A stretch of DNA of 64,000 nt, taken from Diphasiastrum complanatum (lineage: Eukaryota > Streptophyta > Lycopodiopsida > Lycopodiales > Lycopodiaceae). Location: contig CM055110.1 in assembly GCA_029204225.1 (NCBI GenBank), positions 38,928,015 to 38,992,014 on the forward strand. The letters are read 5' to 3'. Shown piece by piece: positions 24,083 to 34,836 of this stretch (position 1 is its first letter; each line of letters starts with the position of its first letter). Made by a program: the position numbers and the translations under genes. Under the pieces are notes generated by a model. That model made no database searches. It saw nothing but the letters and a program-made list of their open reading frames with translations, and was not told the DNA's origin.

Positions 24083-26140
24083 ACAGAACAAAGTTCCTCT
24101 TGACAAGTCAAGACCAAAATCTTTTAAAATCCTTTATTCATAGACTAACAAGGTAACACATAGCTGAAAAGTATACAATACTATAAAAAGCACCGTAAAG
24201 CGAAACATATCTCAAGACATCCAGCTGGTACCTGCCACCATCCCACCACACCAAACCGCACAAGTTAGCACAGTGAGGAAGACAAGTCTTAACGCTGAAT
24301 GTCAATTGTTATCCATGTACAAAATACGTTAAGCTCAACTAATCAGCTTGCAATATAAAATAAAGTGTATTGTAGTCCAGTCTTCCCTTACCAGTTTTAA
24401 TGCTAGACTGACATTATGGTAATAAGATTAGAAATCAGATTGTATATCATTTTTGTCGATTTTGATTGCCTATACATTGATTGTACTTTTTGTCAAATTT
24501 TTAATTATGTAAAAAATAATTTTAAAAATTTAAATTCTGAAAATTCAAATTTTTTAGTTTTTCTCAATTTTCTGAATTATCTATGAAATGAACTAAGATC
24601 AGTGATTTGACATACTTGAGTCATTTTTAGTCAGAATTGGTCACAATGTCTCACTAAAAGCTAAAAATAGATGTATTCGTTAACTATAATTGGTTATTTT
24701 CTGTTTTAGATTATTCAAGATGGTTGAAGAAGTCACAAATCTTGCTATACCTTGGTACATGCAAATTTGCCAACAATTGAGAAGTATGATGTTGGCTGAT
24801 TCTGACAAATCCCCAAGATACTCAGATAGAGCAACTCAAGAACACCTCTCACCTTAGACCGAGGAGGTCTTTGAGAAGATGAGACTAACGAAGATTGAGA
24901 GCCGAGTATGAGAGCCGAGAAATACTAGCTAGGAAAGACATGCAAGAACTGTGTAAGCCTCATGGTGAATCTCGAAAGATGGAATGACCATGTAGGAACT
25001 AGTATTTCTAGGCAAATGTAATAAATGCAAGTAGACCCCTCTTGAAGAAAGTAGAGTGAGCCACCTTTTGATGGTGACCTCTAGTGGAGAGCATTATTCC
25101 ACTTGTAGTTTGTGAAATGTGGAAACTCCACTAGGATGACACCTAAGGAGCTCTCTTGCTTATTTAAGGACTCCCTCTTTGTGAAGAGGAGCTTTTTGTG
25201 AATTGTATCAACTCCATGCTGAAATGAGAAGAGCCTTCACGAGTTTGGTGCATCCATTGAGCTCCTTGATCATGCTTGTTTCTTGAGTGATGCATTTATG
25301 ATATTGCCCTTCCCTCCTTTTGTGTGTGGTTGTGGACTGTAGAGTGGATTAGATTTGCTGCTTTCCTAGAGTGGATTAGTTTCTTTTCTTGTTTGTGGAT
25401 TAATGTAGGAACCAACATTCAGGTAAACTAAATAGGCTGGATCTGTGGTGTAGTTCTTGCATATCTCTTACAATCCAGTTCTTGATGTTCTTGGGATGTC
25501 CAAGAATCAAAAGATTGGTTGGTTTCTTGATTCTTGGACTTCTAACATGCTGTAGATTAGTTCTTGTTTCTTGTTTTGTCAATTTATGCAAGTGTAGCTC
25601 AGTTAGTATATTGTAGGCTCTGATTCAGTCCGTTTTAAGAGTAGGTAGCTGTAGAATCTACAAAATGTTCATTTGGGTTGCACTCTGATCTGTGAATGAG
25701 CGTTTTTGGCTTGCATCTATGTATGAATGTAAGTGCGTTCAAGAGAGTTCGTCCCTGAGTAGTCCTCTGACAGATAGGACAAAAATATACTACGACAATC
25801 TGTTCCCTTCTGCTTGATCTTGGGTTTAAAACAAGAATGACAATCTCAAGAAGAACCCACCGTCTCTGTTGATAGGCAGAAGTAAGAAGAATCAATTTCA
25901 ACAAAACCAACAGATTCTCTGGATCAGAAGATCTGTCAACATATGCTCAATGATATGAATCATTGAAATAATTTGCGAAATCAATAATTGGAGGTTCTGT
26001 TGAACTAGGTGAAATTATTGTCATCTCTGAATTTCGGATTCCTATCTCATACTTACTCCGGAGAGAAGAAGGAGAAATGCTGAAAGTTGTGGAAGACTGG
26101 CTTGTAGCAAATATTGCAATCTACACGGAGTTCCTAATGA
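24080..26140. other. Intergenic, no gene seen
   Basis: About 2 kb. No domain-bearing ORF on either strand. A local duplication around TTGTATTGTTTCTAT...GTCATGGTGGC follows at about 26160-26240, just inside the next relic. Confidence 0.5.
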
Positions 26141-26199
26141 GAAAAAAAATTCAAGAGTGTTGTATTGTTTCTATTTAGAGAGGTGTCGTCATGGTGGCA

Positions 26200-27350
26200 T
26201 TGTATTGTTTCTATGCGACAAGGCAGTGTCATGGTGGCGTGATCTAACAGTGAAGCCCACAACCTGAGAAGCATTTATGGATGTCTTTAAAAAAGCTTTT
26301 GTGATTGCAGATGACGTCAATTATTACATAAGTTCATGAACTACAAAATGGGTAGTAAGAGCTTAGAGTCTTATGTCCAAAAATTTATGGATCTCTAGAA
26401 TCGAGTTCTATTCGATTTTAAATTGGGTTTGTCCTAGGGTTGTCTATCGATTATCAGAAAGAATGTAGAAGAAATGTGTTTCAAAACCTCGAGGATGCTT
26501 GTTGGATAGTGAAAGCATATGATTCCACAATGGTGATGTCTAAGAAGCAATTTCAACAAATTTCGACCACTTCGAAAACCAAGAAGGGGAAGAAGCGACG
26601 TCCCAAACCGAGCTCCAAAGTATTTTGACGAATTGGATCAAATGGCATCAGACCCACTAAATAAGAAGAAAATAAAAAATTCTATGTCTTGGATCAAAGC
26701 TAAAAAGGCGAATCTATGTTTCATTTGAAACAAGCGTGGGCAAATGATGAAATTTTGTCTTGAAAAAGGAATTTGTAGCACAATGATCGACATCCCTAGA
26801 GGAAACTTTGGAAATTCACTCGTTTGATTGTGAGTGTGAATGTTCTTTTAGTACTACTTCTTTCTTGCCTAATGAACTATTTTGGTTAACAAACACAGTT
26901 AAAGATCAAGAAGTCAGTATTATTAGAAAATGGTTCTACTCATAACTTTATTAATTCTCATCTTGTGTAGAAACTCAGTCTAACAACTGAAGCTAGTAAT
27001 CATAGATACAGAGTTTATCTAGCTTCAAGAGCAGAGTTGGAGACTTGAAACGTGAAAGTGCCGAATCTCCTAGTTTTGATACAAGAGCATAGAGAATTAG
27101 TTAGTTTTTATGTTTTTGACCTAGCCCATATATATTCAATTTCTAGTTACAAATGGCTATTTAGTAAATCTTCTTTTTTGATAATTGATTTTGAGAAACA
27201 TGTTCACTTTCAAGGAAGGTGATAAGGTAGTTACTTTATTTGGCCGCAATTTTGTACATCCATCAGATGAAATTTCTACAGTTAATATAATGAAAGCATT
27301 TGATTATTCACAATATGAAGTTTTTTCAATTTGCAATGCCTATTGTGGAT
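26200..27350 (+). pseudogene. Gypsy-type gag-protease relic
   Basis: CDKAVSWWRDLTVKPTT then, after a stop, EAFMDVFKKAF (about 26210-26305) matches the Ty3-gypsy Retrotrans_gag domain (A-x-x-WW-x-x-L...F...F). KSLESYVQKFMDL follows. Further on, LLENGSTHNFINSHL (about 26910-26960) is a retropepsin active-site region of the DSGATHNFI type, with the catalytic Asp position altered to Asn. Stops and frame changes are frequent. Plus-strand orientation. Confidence 0.65.
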
Positions 27351-27359
27351 GTTTATGAT

Positions 27360-27660
27360 GTGTATCTAAATAGTTGTCAAAATCAATCACAACAAACGAT
27401 CCAGAATCTTAATAAGAAATAAGCTCAAAACAAAAAGAAGATGTTATGCAAATACTACAAGATGAAAAATCATGAGATTTAGGATTGCAAAATCCTCAAG
27501 TTCAGCTACAACAACAAGAAGCAATTGGACCAACAAGCCAATGTAGTAGCAAAAACATCACATAACCCTAATATTGAAGATGAGTAGAATGCATTCATGG
27601 TGAACCATCAATCTGTCCACTTCGATAATCAAGATCAAGAACCAAAGAATGTTTAGAAAT
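27360..27660 (+). pseudogene. Copia gag zinc-knuckle fragment
   Basis: CKYYKMKNHEI, a stop, then DCKIL (about 27445-27495) is a CCHC-like knuckle of copia type, preceded by Gln/Lys-rich sequence and followed by Asn/Gln-rich linker. It lies on the plus strand, directly before a minus-strand copia piece, so a rearrangement junction is near 27660-27710. Confidence 0.5.
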
Positions 27661-27709
27661 ATTAGCAATAAGCATGATTCAAATGCCCAAGTCTATAATG
27701 CGAAATTAA

Positions 27710-28018
27710 TTATTTATTGATCAAGATCGAGTTGTGTAAACCACGGTCAATCATAGAGTAACAATGAGTAAGGGTATATAGATATCTTTGTCTTTTTCCA
27801 AGTGCAAGGACTCTATTTGCCTTATCAAGAATTTTACATGAGCTCGATCCAAACTCTACCCTATGTCCTAAATCAATGTTTTTGCTAACAAACAACAGGT
27901 TTGCTGCGAGATTTGGGACATACAAACCTTTTGGAATGAGTTTGGATTCACTACTATAAAAACAGACACTACCTTCACCTTTTATCATGTGTGAGTTATT
28001 TGTCTCCAAGAGGAACAA
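27710..28018 (-). pseudogene. Copia protease/pre-integrase fragment
   Basis: An open minus-strand frame with GLYVPNLAANLLFVSKNIDL followed by HRVEFGSSSCKILD. This is the conserved LYVPxLxxNLLSVxxL region between protease and GAG-pre-integrase in Ty1-copia. No flanking protease active site or integrase core is attached. Confidence 0.75.
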
Positions 28019-28214
28019 ACTTCTTTTTACTATACGCTAGATAGTCATGGAACCATTTTTTATGGCTTGTCATATGTTGTGTAGCTCTGAAATCAAGGAA
28101 CCACTCTTCGACCCTCCAGTCTGCCAAGGTTGTATTATAGGAAAGTAGAGTAGAAGGCCTTTTAAATTAAATAAAAAATATGTATCTAACACGTCTCAAC
28201 ATTTTTCTCATTTC

Positions 28215-29670
28215 TTATAGCCCAAACAATGTTCCAAATACGACACAATGAGAATTTCTTTCATACTTTTCTCTCATCGAAAGATATAGATCTATAGAAA
28301 TCTTGGTGAATGACAACTCGTTCAGTTCACCAATCCGACAAAGAGCATCTACAACTTGATTTGAGCTGTCTCTTATATAATAGATTTCATGATCAAATTT
28401 TTGCATCAACTCAACCCATCAGACTTTTCTACCATGAAGATCATGCTAATTACAAACTTTACTTAAGAGGCTGGTGATTTGTATACACTATAAACTTACT
28501 ACCATACAAGTAGTGTCTCCAGGTGTTAAGTGCATCTATAATTGCAAATAGTAATTTTTCCTACATAGCATAACACAATTGAGGACTAGTAAATTTTTTG
28601 CTTTCAAATGCTAGTGGCCTGTCATTTTGTAATAGAACTCCATGACACAAGGTAAATTTGGATCTACAATCCATAAAACGGGAGCCAAAACAATCAAAGT
28701 TTTAAGCTTCTCCAAACTCTGATTCAATTTTTCATTCCATATAATAGGCAAACTAGGTTTATTCCTCTTTTTCTTTTGTTAACAACCCTTTTTGTTAGAT
28801 TATTGAGCGGTGTTGCTACTTTAGTGTAATCCTCGATAAATCTCTGAAAGAAAATAATAAATTCTAAACATGATTTAACTTGCTTAACCGTTTGCGAAAT
28901 CGGCCAAGCAAGCATAATCTTGATTTTGTCCTTGTCAATCTTGATCCCATAAGCAACGATCTTATGACTGAGATAAACCAACTCATGCTTAAAGAATTTA
29001 CACTTGGATTTCTTAGCATAGGGTAACTCCTAGTAGAGTTTCAATAAGATAATTCTAATGTGCTCTATGTGTTCCTCAAATGTCTTACTATAGAAAAGAA
29101 TATTGTCTAAAAACACTATCACAAACTTTCCCAAATATGGATGAAACAAGTCGTTCATCATTTGAACGTTGCAAGAGCGTTTTTCAACCCAAAAGGCAAC
29201 ACCAAGAAGTCATAATGGCCAAATCTAGTACGAAATATATTGTCTTTTGGACATCTTCCATTTAATTCTTATCTGATGGTACCATGTCTTGAGATCAATC
29301 TTAGGGAAGTATTTAGTCCCATCTAAGCGATCTGCAAGGTCATCCATCCTCGATAACGGATATTCATTCTTAATAGTCACTTTGTTCAACCCCTTGTAAT
29401 CCGTGCACATTTGAAGCTTTCAGAAGAACATGAGCACCCCATGGCAACTTACTGGGTTGGATATGTCCCATCTTTAGATAATTTTCTATTTGATTTGAAA
29501 TCTCTATCTCCTCTTTTTGAGAGAACTTGTAAGGCTGTCTAGAGATAGGTTGACTTCTTGGAATTAACTCTATCATATGGTCTACTGACCTAGATGGTGG
29601 TAAACCATGAGGTAATTCTAATGAAAAAACATCCTTAAATTCACTTATGGCCTGATTTTTCATTCTTGTT
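28215..29670 (-). pseudogene. Gypsy reverse transcriptase-RNase H relic
   Basis: Read on the minus strand from right to left. FKDVFSLELPHGLPPSRSVD is the RT leader (29540-29640). MCTDYKGLNKVTIKNEYPLS and DLADRLDGTKYFPKIDL cover the palm (29290-29410). VYLSHKIVAYGIKIDKDKI with FFQRFIEDYTKVATPL is the thumb/connection region (28790-28980). FDHEIYYIRDSSNQVVDALC (28340-28405) is the RNase H end. The order is that of Ty3-gypsy pol. Frames are interrupted and the YxDD palm is lost in a damaged stretch. It sits between copia pieces of the same orientation, suggesting nested insertion. Confidence 0.85.
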
Positions 29671-29677
29671 TGTGATC

Positions 29678-30372
29678 TTAACTTAATGACTTAAGAATTG
29701 TAGAGAATTCTTGGGTGTCTTTTTTGTTGTTGTTGTTGTATTGCTTCTTCGAATCTTTCATGGAATATAGAGCATGTGAATCTTCAATGGAGGATGAGGA
29801 TGCACCATTCCTACGAATGTCCTCCTGTAGCAACATAGTAATGACTCTAGATAGCGAAAGATTTGAGTTGGTCGAGATGACCATCACCTAGTTTTCATAT
29901 GATGACAGTAGGCTAGATAACAAGGTCATAACAACATCGGAGTCCTCAATGATTGAACCAATCGTTGTCATCTGCTCTAATAGAGTCTTGGATTGGTTAT
30001 TGTGATTCTGGATAGAATCACCTTCTGACATTTTGAGAGAGAAGAACTTCCTCCTCATATGCAATGTTGAAGTGACATCACTCACTTCATACAATATGCT
30101 AAGAATATCCTAACCTTCTTTGGAAGATTGGGCTTGATATGGCCAATCTGTGTGTCTGACACGTTTAGGATGATTAAGATAAAAGTCTTTCCGTCCCTGA
30201 GCTTCCATTTAGATATGGCTTGCTCATCAGCAGTAGGAAGTAGTTCGACACCAGTGACTATTTCCCAAAGTTCCTTGGCCATTAGCACAACTTTCATCTT
30301 GAATTTTCGTAGATGATAGTTTGGTCCTTCCAATTTGTCTACGATCAGACTAGCTTTCGATTGAGGATCCAT
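29678..30372 (-). pseudogene. Copia gag relic
   Basis: The minus strand from 30372 shows LEGPNYHLRKFKMKVVLMAK and ELWEIVTGVE, typical of the copia DUF4219/UBN2 gag start. LHMRRKFFSLKMSEGDSIQN (about 30010) and VVMTLLSSLLSSYEN (about 29890-29930) follow, matching the gag capsid region. One stop and frame change lies near 30085-30095. The fragment ends with poly-Asn/Lys sequence next to the gypsy relic. Confidence 0.8.
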
Positions 30373-30399
30373 GTGGAGATTCCAGACAAGTAAATGCAG

Positions 30400-32640
30400 A
30401 TAATAGACTAAACTATTTTTCCAAGCAACAATAATACTTCCTCCATGTCATCAGCTTCAACAAGTCTTGTCAAACTAAATCTCATGCCGATTTCTTGTGT
30501 GTGTGCCATTAAGCACTTTCACTTCAAATATTTCTTTGCAAGTATGTTTTTTCTCTCGAAATCTATTCTTTGCTTTTAATTAGGTTATTTACTGTATTTA
30601 AGTTCATTCAAGTACATGTTCATTTGAAGTTGAGCTGAGATATGAAAATTATTTGAGAGTTAGTTGCAAGAAACATGTTAGCTAGGCTAAATTTGTATGA
30701 TTTCAGTCTAATCAATATATTGAAAATGCCAAGCAAACAAATATATAATAATTTGTGGATAAGGTTTGTACTCAAAATCGGTAACATGATCAATCAATAT
30801 ATGCCTAGTAAATCTATTCTTTTGGTCACTCTTTTTAAAACTTATATTTTAACCATTGAATATTTTTCTCTTGCATGTCCTTGTTTTCTGATTTCTTACT
30901 TGAAAGAAATGGAGCCCTATGGAGAGGGTTGTGTATTCTACATATAAGCTTTTGCATAAAGCTTATATGTTTAATAATGAATCTATTGATGATTTTGTGA
31001 AGTGAATTGTGATATGTTGATGTCTACTTTTGATGTGGACAAATACAAACATGAAAGATTCATCAATATCTTAAAGATTTTTAATATGAAATTGTAAACT
31101 TGAACAAATCATTATCATCTCATAAAATGCTCTATTAGATTTCAAGCTTTAAGGAGACCCATTGTTAACCTACAAAATGCCCTACAAACTTGCAAACTTG
31201 CAAACTAGTTGAATGGACCGTTGCATCAATTATAACTTTCAATAATAGTTTGACTATCATATTTTAAAATTTTGGTTTTTTGAGAACATTCAGAAGTCAT
31301 GATGCAATATGTGTTTCATAGAACACACTACCGAATTGGCTACATTTGTTCGTGCAAAAATAAATGCATGGGCAAATGACTTGCTTTGACTATGTGAGCT
31401 ACCCAACTACATAGTGAGTGATCAAATGGGATAATTAATTATACACTTTTTGTGATTATTATTTCAAATTTTTGAAGTCTTTCTTAGCTGCTTCTGATTA
31501 TTCAAAATTTGATGGATAGACTAAAAGGAAAAATTACATCAAGGAGGATGTACATATTTATTCTAATTAAATGGGAAAAGAATGTACTCTTGACTGATTT
31601 TTTTATAATAGTAATAACCATTTATCATTGTTTTTAATTTTTTTTATGGTTATGTATGAGTTTCAACCTAGGTCTCCCTCCTATTACAATTGAGATTAGA
31701 GGGTTTAGACTTTAGAAGATAATAGCCAAACTTTTGAATGGAATGCAAGAAATATTACAATTAGCATATGAGAATGTCTAGATTGCTCATGACTGCATAA
31801 AACATTGTGTAAATACGAAGAGATCATCGACTCACGAGTTTCAATAATGGAAGTCAGCATATTTGAAGATGCCCAAAGACGATGCGCACTATGAAGCATT
31901 AGAAGCTATCGACAATGTATTGTGAACCTTACAAGATAGTGAAGATCTTCAATCTACAAATTGGGTCTTCCCGAATGTGCTTACATGAAAGTGATTGACT
32001 TGTTTTTGATGATGAGTTGGGCTTAATTGAAGGAATTTCATCAACAATAGCTTATAACTAGAAAATGTTCTTGACAACAAAGATAAGAGATTTGTATTAT
32101 CTTTGAGTACTTATTCTATAGAAAGGTCAATAGAGAATTCTGATCTATGAGAGAGAATTGAAAGTCTAAAGAGAAATTTCTATACTTTCTCTAACTTCCA
32201 TTTCTAAGGAAAAATAAGTTCTTGAGTGAGAAAGTTTGTTATACCTCGGTTAATTGTAGTTGACAGGCTCTAACAGACTCAAGTAGTGGATAGGATAACC
32301 TATGGGCTCTAATTAGTCACCGTAGGCAAGTATCACTTGTATATACTATTCAAATTGTTTGATTAACTATAGGGAGAATTGACTTGGAGTTGTTGACTCA
32401 TAAGAAGTGTGGATTAAAATTTATATAGGTCGGGGACAAGTTTCATTGCTATAAGGACCTCTAGGGTGTACTAGTGCAAATCACATGGTCAATAATGCTT
32501 TCTTGATGTTCTTGTCAAATCTATTGGTATGTAATCAAAGTTTAAGCTTGTCTCTCATTTTTATAGGGCTTTAGTGGTACGAGATGCCAAACTTAGGAGT
32601 CTCAGAATGGACCATGTGTTTAATATTAATCTTGTGACAC
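30400..32640. other. Intergenic; one weak gypsy integrase trace
   Basis: No supportable gene. Around 31390-31440 the plus strand reads CELPNYIVSDQMG, which resembles the gypsy integrase HGLPxxIVSDRD motif. It is too short and broken to call. Confidence 0.4.
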
Positions 32641-32643
32641 ATT

Positions 32644-32644
<1 letters not shown>

Positions 32645-32723
<79 letters not shown>
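32645..32723. repeat. (GT)n(GA)n microsatellite
   Basis: About 20 bp of GT followed by about 59 bp of GA. Confidence 0.97.
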
Positions 32724-32727
<4 letters not shown>

Positions 32728-34414
32728 AACGTTCACAAGTCAGAGGCAATGAGAGTTTTGAGTGAATGCTTTCTAAACTAAATAAAGTGACAAACTCATA
32801 CGACTCATTGTGTACCACTCTTGGAGATGATTCCATCTCATATATGCATGTGTTTAAAAAATTAGATATATACTTTCATTTGGAAAGGTAGAAAATTGAC
32901 TTTCATCATTAGAGTCTTTTGTCAACTTAAGGTTTTAACTTTGGCAAGGCAATTGAATAAATCTAGAGTACTTAGGAAGGTATAGACGTCGATTTTTTTA
33001 GTGTGAGATGTGGTGATAACCAAGTGTGTAAATGCTTTCATATGAAGGGCAAAGTGGGTGGTGAGTTGACTAAAGAGCTCCTTGGAGCAATGATGTTTAT
33101 CATGACATGTGTACCTACATTTAGTCTAGCCACTTGGCTGTTAGCCATTAACCAAAACTATCACTTGCCAATTATTTGTTAGTTATTGTAGTAGTGAAAC
33201 AATTTAATGATGTCCAACATAATCCAAGTGTGGTGTATATGTATATGGCCAATCTAAATTGTATATGAGCCATCACTCCAAGTACATTGTTATAGGTATG
33301 AACATTTTCCAATGTATGCATGACATGGTAGTATGGTGCTTGCATATTTCAAGAGTGGTGAATGCCTTTAAAGATGATGTGCTTGCATCTTTTGGAGCTG
33401 TCACTCTCATCCAAAAGTGGTGGATGCATTGAGAGATGATGTTGTGCTTGTTTCTCTCTCAAGGGATAAAGAGAGCAATGCATATCCATTCGTGACTAAT
33501 GTTGAGTTAGGGCCCCATTAACAACCAAGAGCCTCAAGCAAAGATAACACTTGGAACTTTCAAGCAACCTTCACCCTTTGATTAAAAAGTGGGAGCGTGA
33601 GTCCCATTAGATATATGATGCTCCTCTCTCAAGCATTCAATCAAGATTGGATGAGGAAGCCCAAACAAAGTATCACATTAGGTCAAAATATAGCATATTC
33701 CCAATCACACCTACAAACGTTGGTTGTGTCATATGCCCTCACCAAGGGTGGTGAATACTTAAAAATCTTATCATAGGTCTCCACCATTCTTAGCTCTCTC
33801 CATCACCATGCCTCTATCATATTTAAGCTCTCTCTACACCTTTGGATAAGGCTTAGGCTTAGGCTTAGGCCGAGGCTCCATAGCAATACTTGTGAATAAA
33901 CTCTCCCTATCAAGCACATTCTGAAATATGCTCTTGCCCAAGTCGCTAGGCTCAAGCTTGGGGCAATCTGCCTTTGGGCAAGGAAAATATGATGGAATTT
34001 TTGGAGAAGAAGAATAAAGAAGCAGCAAAAGTCAGTCCCCACCCTGCCTAGTACCTCCTCCCTGTGCGATATGCGTACATAGGTGGAGAATATACGAGAG
34101 ACAAGTCAGTGAATTGAGTAAGCCTTTTTGGCAGGAGGGAAATATCGAGGTCGGGTCGGTCTGAGAGCGATGGATAAATATGATATCTGCATCGGGGAGA
34201 GAAGCCCAGGCCTCTTGCTTTTGCTGGCGATGGCAGTGTAGTCGCTTCTCGTAGCAAAGCTCTCCTTCGCTCGCTGATATAATAATGTTACTGTCTGTCT
34301 GTGTTTTTGCCGGATTGCTTGCTTGCGTTCGCAGTTGAGGTTTCGCTGCTGCTGCTGAATTAGCGCTTTTGGTGTTTGTAGATTGTATTGGATCGTGTTG
34401 TTGGAGGTGGATAG
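32724..34414 (+). promoter_or_regulatory. Region upstream of ITPK (promoter / 5' UTR)
   Basis: No coding feature. The last ~400 bp before the ITPK start are less AT-rich and pyrimidine/CpG-richer than the region above, as expected of a plant 5' UTR and core promoter. A GGCTTA-type hexamer is repeated about three times at 33847-33870. No TATA box can be assigned with confidence. ORFs on the minus strand here (34032-34707) mirror the ITPK leader. Confidence 0.35.
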
Positions 34415-34836
34415 ATGAGGTTGGAGAGGGAGGCAGTGATGGTGTCATTGGCACCGGGGCCTGACTGGGGCGGAGGGTTGCGCCAACCTGGGGTGGCGCA
34501 GTTGTCGGGGAGGAATGACGATAGGGATTTGGATCGAGAGGATTTGGAAGGTAGAGGGGAGGGGGATAAGTGGAGGCTACTGCAGGGTAGGGAGGATGAG
34601 GATAGACGGGAGGTAAATTGGCTCAACGAGGAGAGTGTTAGTACGTTAGAAGAGAAGAGGGAGGCGGAAAGGGAGCGGATTGAGGACAAGAAAAGGGGGA
34701 GGTTCATTTCTAGGGATATGTCAATTCAATTGAAAGCAGGACTAGCATTATCATCTCACACATTTGTAGTTGGATTTGCTCTCACGACTAAAAAGACGAA
34801 GAGCTTTATTCAGCCAAATTTTGAATCGCTTGCAAG
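34415..34836 (+). CDS. ITPK: ITPK exon 1 with charged N-terminal extension
   Basis: Residues 1-140. The first ~100 are Arg/Asp/Glu-rich (for example [19 protein letters not shown]), predicted hydrophilic and disordered, without an obvious signal peptide. The conserved kinase begins at about residue 118. Internal Met codons at residues 9 and 102 could also serve as starts. The donor after codon 140+2 nt is GTATAA. Confidence 0.85.

Noticed and set aside
31360-31930. Gypsy integrase-like scraps
   Set aside because: Only one short motif (LPNYIVSDQMG) with stops around it. Below the level needed for a feature.
33847-33875. GGCTTA hexamer run as a telomere-like or regulatory repeat
   Set aside because: Only about three units. 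No basis for function.
34032-34707. Minus-strand Ser/Pro-rich ORFs opposite the ITPK leader
   Set aside because: Shadows of the ITPK 5' region and exon 1. No domains, and the sense strand carries a well-supported gene.
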